DNA of 64,000 nucleotides from Scolanthus callimorphus (taxonomy: Eukaryota; Cnidaria; Anthozoa; Actiniaria; Edwardsiidae). The DNA is taken from contig CM066912.1 of assembly GCA_033964015.1 (NCBI GenBank), positions 14,791,399 to 14,855,398 of the forward strand, written 5' to 3'. The notes below the pieces were generated by a model that ran no database searches, was not told the DNA's origin, and was given only the letters and a program-made list of their open reading frames with translations. Positions 45,677 through 56,473 of this stretch are shown here, one piece after another. Both the position numbers and the translations under genes were made by a program. Numbering within the stretch: the stretch's first letter is position 1; each line of letters opens with the position of its first letter.

Positions 45677-46079
45677 AAAGCCATGTTTTTCAGTTGGATT
45701 TGTTTATTTCTGACTGTTGTCTATCCGTTTGCGCCAATTTGCAGCGTATACAACTTTATTAGGTACGTTTTCAAGGCACTCGAAACCTTACCCTTATTTC
45801 TTAGGAGTTTCAAGCCCCTGACAAGTCACGTGATAGTTGTCATGGAAACAAAAGGCATTTTTGAAAAGCAATTCTCATGCTTAATATTTGTGCCAATTTC
45901 AATTTCATTGGATTAATTTATATGGCAGAATAATTTTTTTTCTATTTTTTTGTCATTTTTGGCCTGAGAGCCATGCCTTACAGGAGCTGAGATAATCGTA
46001 TATTATACAGTACCTTTTTATTGTAAAAAAAATCATTATTGTTATTCTAATAAGAGAGATTTTGAAATACATAAACAAG
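45677..46079. other. No feature recognised
   Basis: AT-rich sequence with a 77-codon hydrophobic plus frame (45683-45916) that has no family resemblance and no supporting signals. Confidence 0.5.
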
Positions 46080-46094
46080 CAAAAACATAAAGCG

Positions 46095-46142
46095 AAAATG
46101 TCCGACGTTTCGGCGTCATCATGGCGCCATTATCAAGGGTAG
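46095..46142 (-). other. Conserved 3' motif of the Penelope-like copy
   Basis: On the minus strand this reads GGCGCCATGATGACGCCGAA followed by ACGTCGGACATTTTC, just downstream of the endonuclease stop. Penelope-like elements often carry hammerhead-ribozyme-derived sequence with a CUGAUGA...GAAAC pattern here. ATGATGA...GAAAC is visible, but the core differs by a base and stem II is too short, so an active ribozyme is not supported. Confidence 0.35.
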
Positions 46143-46167
46143 TAAATTATGCGAGTGTTCAGAGTAC

Positions 46168-46515
46168 TTAGAGTTCAGAGTCACTATATTTACATAAATC
46201 AGACAAAGACTTTGGCGTGTATGGAAAATCTGACTGCACGTTCAGACGCGGTCTAAGCTGCTTGAAGAACAACATTGCGTTAACAAGACAATCAAACTTA
46301 TTAGCGCATTTTTTAAGCACGCGAAAACAATTTTGTAGGTCTTGTGGAACAGCGCCTGAATGTTCGCCAACGTAATGCTTACGGATTGACGAGGTCTTGA
46401 TATTATGACCTGACACACGTACAAACAGATGCCCACGCGTGTAACCAACATAACCAGCATCACACTGGTCACATTTGAACTGATAACATTGTTGGTTGAC
46501 AAGTCTGGGCTTCTA
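46168..46515 (-). pseudogene. Penelope-like element, GIY-YIG endonuclease end
   Basis: A continuous minus-strand frame reads KPRLVNQQCYQFKCDQCDAG (a CxxC pair), then GYVGYTRGHLFVRV (GIY-YIG-type core with the conserved arginine after it), then NCFRVLKKCANKFDCLVNAM and LFFKQLRPRLNVQSDFP. This order matches the C-terminal endonuclease of Penelope-like retroelements, which nicks target DNA. The position where family members usually have a catalytic Glu before MLF (YEMLF) is Ala here (NAMLF), so it is probably inactive. No reverse transcriptase lies upstream; a (ATT)n microsatellite (46521-46556) follows instead, so the copy is truncated. Confidence 0.72.
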
Positions 46516-46520
46516 TTCCG

Positions 46521-46556
46521 TTCATTATTGTTATTATTATTATTATTATTATTATA
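46521..46556 (+). repeat. (ATT)n microsatellite
   Basis: About ten ATT/GTT triplets ending ATTATATTG. Positions 46557-46924, which follow, hold no recognised gene. Confidence 0.9.
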
Positions 46557-46924
46557 TTGTAAAAATTAAAGAGAATTGGGTGAATACCACATTTTCTATG
46601 CAGCGTAAATGTGGGTCAGGCAAATATGGTATTTATAAAATTATGCATAGCTTCATACTATGATCTCTTTATTTTTTTGCAGGGTTTGCGTGTCCTCATC
46701 GTAATTGTTGAGGTTATACTAAATACCGATACTCCAACTTCATTAAAAGCAGATTTCTGCCCTCTAATCAAATGAATGTCACGTGATCTAAAATGGGACA
46801 TTATTAGAGGTCTATTGCTAGTTCATGGGCAGTCAATTACACAGCAAAGGAACTACTGAGACGTAAAATAAAAATAAAAATATTTTTTTTCAGTCATTAA
46901 GAGCTACAATAACACTGGAAAAAT

Positions 46925-47850
46925 CTACCCAACTACACAGTATGTAAAAATTGTGTAAAAACTGTGTAAAGACTCTGTAAATTTGGATTTACACAATCAA
47001 TGTACTTTTACACAGTGTAGAAAGTTTACAAGATTGTGTAAATTCTGTGTAAAGATTCTGTAAATTTCTGACAGTCCTGCTCTACATTGTGTAAAATCTA
47101 TGAAAAATGTTCACTTGACTGTGTAAATACTATGTAAATCCTTCCTTCGTTGGCTCTTGGAATTGTGTAAATTTTGTGTAAGTTGGTCTTGGGCATTGTG
47201 TAAATTCTGTGTAAATCCTTTCATTATCTGTGTTAATCTTTGTTACCACTGTATGCATTGCTACGCGACCTCGAAATTCAATGTCGGGCGATTGGCGATT
47301 TTACGCAAGAAAATTGTAATGTCAATTTTCTTGAACCAGAAAGTTAAACCTTCGAGTCAAGGAAACCAATGGGTAGCTAAAACCATTTTTGTTCATTTTG
47401 CAATCAATGAAGTAGCCGAATCCAACGTTTTGGAATTGATTAACGGCTAAAAATCGCCAATCGCCCATCGCAACATTGAATTTTGAGGTCGCGTAGCAAT
47501 GCATACAGTGTAATAGGCCCAGGAAACTGTGTAAATTCTGTGTAGGTTGATATTGGGTATTGTGTAAATTCTGTGTAAATGCTTTCTTGGCAATGTGTAA
47601 ATTCTGTGTAAATCCTTTAAATAATCGTGTAAATTCTGCGTGAATCCTTTAAATAATCGTGTAAATTATGTGTAAATCCTTGTTAATAGGCATAGGAAAC
47701 TGTGTAAATTCTGTGTAAGTTGTTCTTGGGTATTGTGTAAATTCTGTGTAAATGCTGTCTTGGCAATGTGTAAATTCTGTGTAAATCCTTTAAATAATCG
47801 TGTAAATTATGTGTAAATCTGTCCTAAAAAACTGTGTGAATAGGCTCTGG
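46925..47850 (+). repeat. TGTGTAAATTCTGTGTAAAT repeat array
   Basis: Dozens of TGTGTAAA motifs, in pairs separated by about 10 bp (TGTGTAAATTCTGTGTAAAT) and pairs spaced 10-25 bp apart by variable links such as CCTTTAAATAATCG. A larger block (about 47515-47630) recurs at about 47690-47815. The array is interrupted at 47246-47510 by an inserted element. Confidence 0.88.
47246..47510. mobile_element. MITE at TA inside the TGTGTAAA array
   Basis: 265 bp, left end CCACTGTATGCATTGCTACG, right end CGTAGCAATGCATACAGTG, flanked by TA at 47244-47245 and 47511-47512. The undisturbed neighbour near 47685 reads CCTTGTTAATAGGC, while here the same text is split as TTTGTTA | element | TAATAGGCC. TA duplication fits a Tc1/mariner-type non-autonomous element. 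The arms continue inward (GACCTCGAAATTCAATGT / ACATTGAATTTTGAGGTC). Confidence 0.8.
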
Positions 47851-48600
47851 AAAAATTGCTCTGCCCCAACCGCTCCTGTAAACTTTTTAAAATGTCAAAA
47901 CACTCAGTATAGTCATCGCCGATAATTATTAAACATGATAATTTAAAAACAGATAAATGTTTGCACTTATCTGTCAGCAGCTTCACAATATGATTCGGAT
48001 TATGTACATTTCTCTGACAAATAGACTAAATAATAGCATATAGTTTCTACTCATGTCATGGCTTTAAATTTATATCCCTTTAATTTATATACTTTCACTC
48101 ATAATTTCCTTGAATTTTATCAATAAATATCAAATAGCTCTTTGCAGCAAAATATAAAGTCGAAGTAACAAAATGTAAAACAGCACCCTACAATATGCCA
48201 GATCCAAGAGTACAACACATTTCAGCCCTTAACAGTGATGATACTATTATGATGTGTACGGTCCTTTCTAGAGCTCTCATCCTTTTCCTCCCCTATAACA
48301 GAAATGAAGAAATTCATTACACAAATGAAATAACAAACACACATGGATGAATGAACCAATAGAGAAAAAAAAACAGCAAACCGAGGAACTTGAATTCTAC
48401 TACCCTGGAAATCAAAATAACTTTTTCCTGACCTGGAATTTTGCATTGTTGCTGGGAAACCAGCCTGAAATTCCAGAGCTTCTCCATAGGGGCAGTTTTT
48501 AGCCATCAACAGAATTCAAATCAATATGGCTTCCAGTAAGAAAATTCATTGTTCTTGATTGACAGGCCTCAAATTCACAAGATCAAAGTATTTTTTTATA
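47851..48600. other. No supported gene
   Basis: AT-rich. A minus frame at 48222-48509 (MMAKNCPYGEALEFQAGFPA...) is protein-like in its first third and then turns into low-complexity hydrophobic sequence. It has no family resemblance and I do not call it. Confidence 0.4.
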
Positions 48601-48841
48601 CAGCAGATTGCGTTTGACTGTTTTAACCCTAACAGTTTGAACGTTACGTTTGAAAGTTGCATCGTGAGACAAAAGTCGGACGTTTCCAAGGGCAAGCGCC
48701 ATATGTACATTTTTCACTGACCAATGAGAGATGACAGAACTCTTTGGTTCGCTATACAAACGTCTCGTTTCATCCTAGAAATGCAACTTTCAAACATAAC
48801 GCACAAACTGTTAGGGTAAAACGGTCAAATGCAATCAGCTG
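48601..48841. mobile_element. MITE with CAG...CTG ends at TA
   Basis: 241 bp from CAGCAGATTGCGTTTGACTG to CAAATGCAATCAGCTG, flanked by TA (48599-48600 and 48842-48843). The inner arm CCCTAACAGTTTGAACG pairs with the GCACAAACTGTTAGGG side. Fits a Tc1/mariner-like non-autonomous element. Confidence 0.75.
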
Positions 48842-48920
48842 TAAGAAGTTGAGGTTTAGCAAGGAGAAAAACAAAACGTTTTCTCACCAGTAGCCATATT
48901 TTTTCTTACCAGTAGCCACT

Positions 48921-49164
48921 TTTATTATATAGACACGAGTGTTTTACTGGGAAATATGCCACTCGTAGATCTCATACAAAGCTACATCCGGGACCTGAGT
49001 GACATATTTTCCATATCTTCACTAGTGAGGATATGGAAAATAGTGAGGAGGTCACTAGTGGAGGAGGTCAATAGGAGGTCACTAGTGAGGATATCGGTCA
49101 AAACAAAAGTGATTGGAAATCAATTTGGAATAATTTTTTCTGGTTTGTCTATATAATAAAAAGA
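48921..49164. mobile_element. MITE with TTTTATTATATAGACA ends
   Basis: TTTTATTATATAGACACGAG at the left and GTCTATATAATAAAAA at the right. The interior has smaller palindromes around CTTCACTAGTGAGGATATGG and several CTAGTGAGG/GGTCACTAGTG repeats. Directly beyond, 49173-49268 forms another hairpin (AAGATATGAGTTTTATTTTC / GAAAATAAAACTCATATCTT). Confidence 0.6.
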
Positions 49165-49315
49165 AAAAGGCTGGCTTGAAGATATGAGTTTTATTTTCTC
49201 GTGTCAAAAACAATATTTTACGAATGAGCACTATCTTGCCACTCGAAAATAAAACTCATATCTTCGCGCTTCTGTGTAATATCCTCTATGTATTGCCTTC
49301 TACCAAATGTATTAA

Positions 49316-50236
49316 GGTGGCCCGTGCCTGTTTCACAGGAAAAATATACTAACATTCAATCACCAATTGCTAATATTTTTGGCTGCTAGAATAGTGGATA
49401 ACTACAGATTATACTACAGGGAAATAATAATAGAAATGTTACACCGATTACACAAAATAATCAATTTCCTCAAGGTAGACATATAGAGGTATTGTGGGTT
49501 TGCAATGAGACCAATTTGCATTGAGTCTGCTTCAGCGATATTTGCTTCCTAGTTTCTCCGAACCGATTGCTTTTCGTTTGCTGCTACATGGTAAGTCACT
49601 TTAACATTATTGTTCTTCTTCATTATTTGAAAAAGACGGCAAAATATTGGTTAGAAGTTTGATGTACCTATGACCAATTTGTTAAATTCTTTGTTTATGA
49701 ACTTTACGCACATGATAAATCTCAAAATTATACTAGAGTCAGCTCTGAGAGCTTCCCTCTTATCTTCTTGGTTCTTGCTCTGAAGTTTCCTTGGATACAA
49801 ATGTTTGTCGTTACAGGTAAGATTACGCTCGCAATTCAGTTGAGTCATTCTGTTACTCGAGTCTTAAATATCTTGAGGCATATAAGCTACTGTACACAAT
49901 TTTGGTCGACACTAATCAAACAATTATAATATACAACTACATATACAAACTATAATACTTACATGTAAGTAATTTATTGGGCCTACCAAAAAGAAAATTT
50001 GTCTCATCTTTCTGTTAAGGAAAACTTTTGTTGCTAGGTATATTTCTACCTTGAAGAAATTGATTATTTTGTGTAATCAATGTACAGTAACTTTTCTATT
50101 ATAATTTCCCCGCAGATAATCTCTAGTAATCCACTATTCTAGCAGCCAAAAATATTAGCAATCGGAGCGCATTTTCTGGAAAAAGCTGGTGATTAAATGT
50201 TACTATATTTTTCCTGTGAACCAGGCGCGGACCACC
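49316..50236. mobile_element. TTAA-flanked TIR element, element 3
   Basis: 921 bp from GGTGGCCCGTGCCTGTTTCA to the complement-like GAACCAGGCGCGGACCACC, flanked by TTAA at 49312-49315 and 50237-50240. Arms of about 190-200 bp pair with divergence: AATATTTTTGGCTGCTAGAATAGTGG versus its counterpart near 50135, and ACACAAAATAATCAATTTC versus GAAATTGATTATTTTGTGT. The centre has no coding evidence. Same target choice as elements 1 and 2 but different tips. Confidence 0.8.
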
Positions 50237-50493
50237 TTAAGCAGCCATATTTTATTTTTTTTGTATTGACTTTTGCCAAAATGCTGGGTTAGTTAGGAGC
50301 AGGTCACCCTAGGGCATCCCTTGATTATTTTGGGTTAACTTATGGACAATTCTTTAGAATCAAATTTCATGAGAGCAACATGTAAAAATGAAACTAATAA
50401 GCCACTTTATCAGACAAAAATTAAGCATATCTTACCAAAATAAATGTAAACTACAGCTGTAAGTTAGCTACAAGCCACCTTCAAGAAACTCAC

Positions 50494-50576
50494 CAAAGCT
50501 ACTCTGATGAATAAATGTCCAACTTCATGGCTTTCATTTTTTCCTTTTGCAAGTGCAAGGCTGGCAATCTGATGTT
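50494..50576 (-). other. Possible internal exon, unrecognised
   Basis: Bounded by a good acceptor (TTTTATTTTCAG|AACATC) and donor (GCTTTG|GTGAGT) on the minus strand, with an open frame reading HQIASLALAKGKNESHEVGH. No partner exon of the same gene could be identified; the nearest minus-strand coding segment ends in a stop at 52612. Otherwise 50241-51400 shows nothing. Confidence 0.25.
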
Positions 50577-51404
50577 CTGAAAATAAAAATAGTTGAATTC
50601 ATGTTAAGGAGCCTGATTAGTCCACTGCTGCCATGTCATATGCCTTTTGCTCTCAGAGGTCATGTGACCGGGTCACCTTTAAATGAGCAGCTTCACCCAA
50701 ATAATGCCCAGAAATGAAAAAACCTTGGTGAGTTTAGTAAAAGCTAGTGTTTAGCTCTCTACGATGCATACATGAAAAGAGGCCATATGAAAGCCATAAG
50801 GCTCGAGCCTTAGGCAAGCTACAATGTACAATGCAGCTCAAATAATGAGATCAAAAATAAAACTTGCCTTTTTAATAGGGTTTATATGACTGGATTGCAA
50901 GCCTTGCCACCCAATCATAGAAATCCTAGTAAGAGAAGCAGTTTTGTTCTTGCCCTGGCACACCCGAACCAAGCCGCCTATTTCCAAAACTTAGCCTAGC
51001 TGCTACTTCAAAACTTATTGAAAACCCTGGGCTACTAGCAAATTCTTAAAGAAGCATCTTATTGGATGACCAGACTTTCTAAATTCACTGAATGAGCTTT
51101 CTTTTAGGCATCAGAAAATAGTTACTTAAAAAGAATGAAATAAGAAGAAGCAAAATAAAAGTTGGACAAAAGTATCTTCTGTGCTCGGGAATTTCCTAGC
51201 AGTGATTATTCTTGAATTTTACCAGGCAAATAGGTCATAATTTACACAGAAATGTCAACTCCTCTCACAATGGGCAGTGGGAAATTTCAAAATGAGAACT
51301 ACATGGGGGCACAGATTTTTGCAACTTCCCTTTGAGTCAGAATCTTTAGGACAATTTGTCTAAAGAAAATTATGTTCCTATGTTTATTTCTGTATTAACC
51401 CTTA

Positions 51405-51605
51405 CCAAACGAACATATATGTCGCATGTAAGTAGCATATATCTGCATATATGTCACATATATGTACATGTATGTGAATTATATGCATCTTTCTACATAT
51501 ATTCTGCATATATATGTCAATTGTATGTAACATATATGCAGCATATACAAACATCTGCATATGTCTGACATAGATGTAATATATGTCACACATATGCAGG
51601 ATCAC
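51405..51605. repeat. ATATATGTC/CATATATG low-complexity tract
   Basis: Alternating purine-pyrimidine tract with repeated CATATATG, ATGTCACATATATG and TGCATATATG motifs, rich in short palindromes. The open frames on both strands here are repeat artefacts. Positions 51606-52150 hold no recognised gene. Confidence 0.85.
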
Positions 51606-52153
51606 ATTAATGTAGAACATGTTCTTTTTTTAACCATTGAAATGACAATCATCATGCTGAAGTTGCATTTCCTAATGGACAATGCAATGTCAGTAGGTCC
51701 ATTGTAAATACATTACCTAACAGTAAAATCAATAACAATAGTAATAATTTAAATAAAGAAAAACAGGCGCAGAACAGAATCTATCCATTATTCATAGTTC
51801 CGACCTGTCATTCAAAGCCATAGTTACTGTTGTTATGTCCCACAAACAAACCAGGTTTTTGCCTTAAAAACAGTCCAAAAATATTCCGATCCCGCTTAGG
51901 ATTACCACATATCCTTATCTTCAGATGATCTCAGTTTATACTGTCATAAAAGGCAAAAAAGTGCTGCACATCTAACTGATTTCGTAAGTCCTGAAATACT
52001 GTTTGTGGGACAAGATCAGTTCCCGAGGGAGAATCTTTCCAGCTCTGATTGGTATCTCCAGATAGCGTGAAATGGCTGCATTGTTTTCATCGGAACTATG
52101 AATTGCCCATCATGACTGTATGATTTAAGAATACATTATATGATCGTCTTCGT

Positions 52154-52560
52154 AGGAAGCACAGGTGGCACAGCGTTCGGCGCTCGCCTCTCACCGCTGT
52201 AGCCTGGGATCGATTCCCGGTCTATTGTAAATACATTACACTAACAGTAATCCAACGTGGAAATTCTTTCTCTTCTTTCCTGCCATGAAAAGAGCTTAGG
52301 CTTCATTGTGGGCTATATATAGCTTGTGTTTCCTTAGTCTTTCGGATGAGACAATAAACCGGCGTCCCATCTCCCTCCACTTCCATATCCAATTCAAGGA
52401 GGACGTAAAAGAACCCTGGGATGCTGATACAGGTCTTCAGGTCTAACTAAAATACTTTACAGACGCACGGGACGAAGACCCATCTCATGGATGTGCGAAA
52501 CCGTTATTATTATTATTAGTAGTAGTAGTATTAGTAGTAGTAGTAGTAGTAGTATTTGTT
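52154..52560 (+). mobile_element. tRNA-derived SINE with metazoan central domain
   Basis: The head has pol III-type boxes: GGTGGCACAGCG as a box A-like and GGGATCGATTCCCGG as a near-consensus box B (about 52208-52222). The body contains TTTCGGATGAGACAATAAAC then CGGCGTCCC (52340-52367), resembling the conserved central domain found in many invertebrate SINEs. The tail ends in (ATT)n/(TAG)n at 52505-52557. It is non-coding and would depend on a LINE for movement. Assignment from motif memory. Confidence 0.75.
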
Positions 52561-53454
52561 GTGACAAAGAAGTGAAGTGTCTTCAAATCACTTGCCTGTA
52601 AAGGTAAACAATTATGGATCTACCTTAATCGGTTTCAATGAAGTTTGGAAGTTCGCCACATATGCAATCCTTGAGTTCTTGATCTCTAGAAACATGCTTT
52701 TATGGGTGATTCTGTTTAGCGGAACAAGACATATTCTGTCTTTGTCTCTGTAAAACAAAAATTTTTCAATCAATACATGAGAACACTAACACTACCATTC
52801 TAGAGATTCGATTGAAGTTTTTATGAACATTTTTGATTTTTGACATGGCTAATAAACATGATTGCATTAGCTTTTCATAATTTTCTTGGGTGGCATAAAA
52901 GCTTTATTGAGATAGAATGTACTTACACAGGATAATTTACACTTGTCAACTGCTTCCCCATGGCAACAATCTCATCTGATTCCAATATATGACAGTGGAC
53001 TGTCTTGAGCGGGATCATCACAGCAAAAAACTCAGGGGTGGCACATCGACAAATGCTTGTGCAGTTTCCCTCGCAGGCAGGAACATGCTTTAAGAAGTGT
53101 TTAATGCAGCCATACGAATGTCCATCTTGAGGGCGGGATGTGGTGAAATACTTCACAGTGTAACTGTTCCTTCGATATACACGTGAGTAGTCCATACTGT
53201 GAATTACCTCACCATTCAGAAGAACTCTCTTAAAGGAAAAGACTTTTCCGATGGATGCATGAGAAACAGTTGCCAGGAAGCCCGGACATCTGGCAAAGCT
53301 TACTCTCAACTAATGCCCCGAGTATGCCCACAGTCCCAGCAGCCTCAGCCCTAAAGGATATAGAGTTTACAATAATCAATTACCATATACCCAAATCAAT
53401 CAATGTTTATTTATTTATTTATGGAATTAATGGAATGCTCTCTTGAAATTTCTT

Positions 53455-53770
53455 TCCACAACAGGGGGGTCGAGGACTCTGGAAAATTCCAGGGTGGAGG
53501 GGTCTATCTAAGCCCTGGAAATTTCGAGGGGAGGGGTCTAGCTGAACCCTGGAAATTACTAGTGGGAGGGGTCAAGGTCCCCTGGATTTCGTGGAAATTC
53601 CAGGGGGAGGGGTCTGTCTAAGCTGTGGAAAGGGGGTGCCTAGGTGCCTAGGAAACCTGGAAATTCCAAGGGTGTTCAATTACAGGGGATGGGGATCTTC
53701 AGGACTCCTGGAAATTCCAGCGGATGGGGTGTTGATGATCTATGGAAATTTCAGGGGAGGGGGTCTTCAT
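53455..53770 (+). repeat. GGAAATTCCAGGGGAGGGG minisatellite
   Basis: About seven irregular units of GGAAATTYCAGGGGAGGGGTCT, spaced 35-60 bp. Lies in the intron between segments 6 and 7 of the Tnp2-like relic. The plus-strand frames here are repeat artefacts. Confidence 0.8.
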
Positions 53771-54245
53771 ATGGTACGGTCCGTGATCACTGGGTTTGTA
53801 AAAAAAAAGTAATCCGCCAATGACTATGTCCCATGTCTAGATAATAAGGAAGGCTCTTCATTTAATAATGGATTTAATATTTTATCAAGGGCCACATTTT
53901 GTGCAAAATATTTATAATGAAGTACATACCAGTAGTTAAGCTTTCTATAATTTAAAAGATACATTTGGTGTTATGTTGCCTTTCATTTGTGAGAGAGTGC
54001 AAATTATATCCCATGATCACCCATATCGGCTGTTTTGTAGTATGCTAATCACAGTACTAACCTCTTAGTCCTTCCGTATCTTATCTTCTTGTAAAGCAAT
54101 TCAGCAGGGGAGCCTGGTGTAAGGCCTCTCGCACATTCTGGTACATACTTTATATCAGAGATAGCACTTGCTATCTAGAAAATGAAACGAAAGTGACACA
54201 AGAATGAGTAGCAACTTTGCAATAAAAGTTACATATTATAATCAC

Positions 54246-54403
54246 CTGCATGTCGATACTTTGGGTACCATGAAAAAGAGAAGTCAGCTCCCCATTGGCT
54301 CCTTCAAACTCGAATGCAGAAGTAGCCCACAGAGGTCCATTATTTGCCACTGACTCAGCCAGGTGTAGGAGGTTGTGTATATAAATGAGCAGATGTCTCT
54401 CAC
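54246..54403 (-). pseudogene. Tnp2-like exon 5
   Basis: 158 bp open exon, acceptor TCATCTTACAAG|GTGAG, donor GACATGCAG|GTGATT. Encodes HLLIYIHNLLHLAESVANNG and PLWATSAFEFEGANGEL, the strongest family signature in the gene. Phase is continuous with exon 6 (IASAISDIKYVPECARG). Confidence 0.7.
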
Positions 54404-54500
54404 CTTGTAAGATGAATAAAACAGAGATTGTGAATGAAGTTTCATGACCAAAAAACTTTCATGTATGAGTCATTAAGTTGATCATATTAAACTAGGGCAT

Positions 54501-55145
54501 GATAGCGGAGCTTCTTAGCGGCCGAAGGCCGCAGAGCGGAGCACCATACCTAAGAAAAGAGCGTCCCAACGATGGCAAATGATATCAGGCGGGAATGTGC
54601 GCAAAGGGATACGACTGCATTTTGAACGTGTCGAGCGCGCGTGTGTGCTTCCTGAAGCCTGACGTCACAGGCCTGATATCCACAGGGTACCCAAAGTATC
54701 ACAGGCGGGAACGGGCGCAAAGGGATACGACTGAATTTTGAACGTCGAGCGCGCGTGTGTGCTTCCTGAAGCCTGACGTCACAGGCCTGATATCCACAGG
54801 GTACCCAAAGTATCACAGGCGGGAACGGGCGCAAGGGATACGACTGAATTTTGAACGTCGAGCGCGCGTGTGTGCTTCCTGAAGCCTGACGTCACAGGCC
54901 TGATATCCACAGGGTACCCAAAGTATCAAAGGCGGGAACGGGCGCAAAGGGATACGACTGAATTTTGAACGTCGAGCGAGCGTGTGTGCTTCCTGAAGCC
55001 TGACGTCACAGGCGTGACGTCACAACATGCGCCGCCGGTCGAGTGACGTTTTTTTTTTAGACGGGGGGAGGGGTGATTTGTCGGGGTGGCGCCGCCGGTC
55101 GAGTGACGGGGGAGGGAGGGGTGAGTTGTCGTGGCCGGGGGGGAT
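54501..55145. mobile_element. GCGGAGC element end with 114-bp CRE-bearing units
   Basis: The left end GATAGCGGAGC, a GCGGCC/GGCCGC hairpin and GCGGAGCACCATACCTAAG match the element at 17012. Four ~114-bp tandem units follow (GATACGACTG at 54609, 54724, 54837 and 54951), each with CCTGACGTCACAGGC. Two GCGCCGCCGGTCGAGTGACG copies follow near 55029 and 55090. It lies within the large Tnp2-like intron. Confidence 0.65.
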
Positions 55146-55269
55146 AGGAGGTTGCTCAATATTGGTGAATTATTCTCGAGCAATCTGCTTGAAAATATAT
55201 CAAGAGTCTTTTGATCGAAACCATTCTTCCAAGCGACTGCAGAACTGTTCTACTGAAAAGTATGTTTAC

Positions 55270-55440
55270 AAAAAGCCAGGGACTACGAGTGTCTGAAGGA
55301 ATTTCCTGTTATCTGACAAGAAGGCTTAAACTTTTCAGCGCAAATCCTGCTATGGGCATGGGCCAGGGACTACGAGTGTCTGAAGAAATTTCCTGTTCTG
55401 ACAAGAAGGCTTAAACTTTTTAGCGCAAATCCTGCTATTG
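55270..55440 (+). repeat. Two-copy direct repeat, about 95 bp
   Basis: CCAGGGACTACGAGTGTCTG and AGAAGGCTTAAACTTTT...AGCGCAAATCCTGCTAT occur twice in tandem with small differences. Otherwise 55441-56470 contains nothing recognised. Confidence 0.8.
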
Positions 55441-56473
55441 CGGCAGAGATTGTTTATTCGCCCTTTCTTTCACAAAACAGTGGAATGTATAATGGTACAG
55501 AATTTTGTCGAAAGGTAAAAGTAACTGCGAGTAGACGCTACATTTGTACATTACGGCAGTAGCGTGAGTCAAGAAGGTCATACTTTGAGAATTAATTTGT
55601 TTGGAGAGTCAATGGCGGCAAGTCGTTAAAACAATTCGATTCGTGGATCAAAGTCACTGCTGGATAAGAGCACTGTTTATAGGGAGATGGCAGGACATTC
55701 ACAAGTTCCGAACAGATTTACATTCAGGTTATTCCTACACGGGGGCAAAAGCTACTCAGGATGAAGGTAAAATTCCTAAAATTCGCTGTTTCTTTTTTCG
55801 AGCATGTCGACTTTTCTTGAATCTGAGTGATAGGTCGCGAGCCTAGTAACAACTCAACGTGTTTAGCTTATATGCGACCCTAACTAAAGATCTCTAGAAT
55901 TCTATTATTAGTCCTTTAAGAACGACTTAGTCGTGTTTTCTAACAACGAAGGCTAATTAAGCCTTCTCAGCTTTTTGCAAACGAGATATAAAAACACTCC
56001 CAAAATCGACACAAGGAAAATCTAAGGCAAAAGTGCTGCAACCGGAAACTGGTTAATGGTATTGGAGTCTTGGTGATCACCTTAGTACCTTGGACTTCCA
56101 AGCGGCAAGATATTGACTTATGGTACTGAAAAATTATTTTCTAGCAAAAACATATGGTATTACAACAGTAAATTTAATTCTGTTGAATTGGCTCTAAACA
56201 CTTGACTTTCAACATTCATGGACTGTGTAATTTACTACCAAATGGCAGTGCCAGTAGTAACAATAGGAAAACAAATGAATTAATGTATTTAGTATAGTAC
56301 ATGTTGTTTGCTAGAATTTCATTCACTATTTACAAAGTCATTGTGATTAGTAGAAGTATGCCCATTCCCTGTGGAAAACAAAATTATGTTATACACTGTA
56401 CAAACAGGGTTTTATTTAGATTAAAAATACCATTGGTCATTGAGACAGTAAAATTTAACACCGAATTTTCCAT

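Noticed and set aside
46095..46142. Active hammerhead ribozyme
   Set aside because: The core deviates from CUGAUGA and stem II lacks room to form, so only a resemblance is kept.
48222..48509. 95-codon minus frame as an exon
   Set aside because: Only the first third looks protein-like, and no convincing splice pair or family was found.
51356..51620. Frames on both strands with ICHIYVHVC-type peptides
   Set aside because: Translations of the ATATATGTC low-complexity tract.
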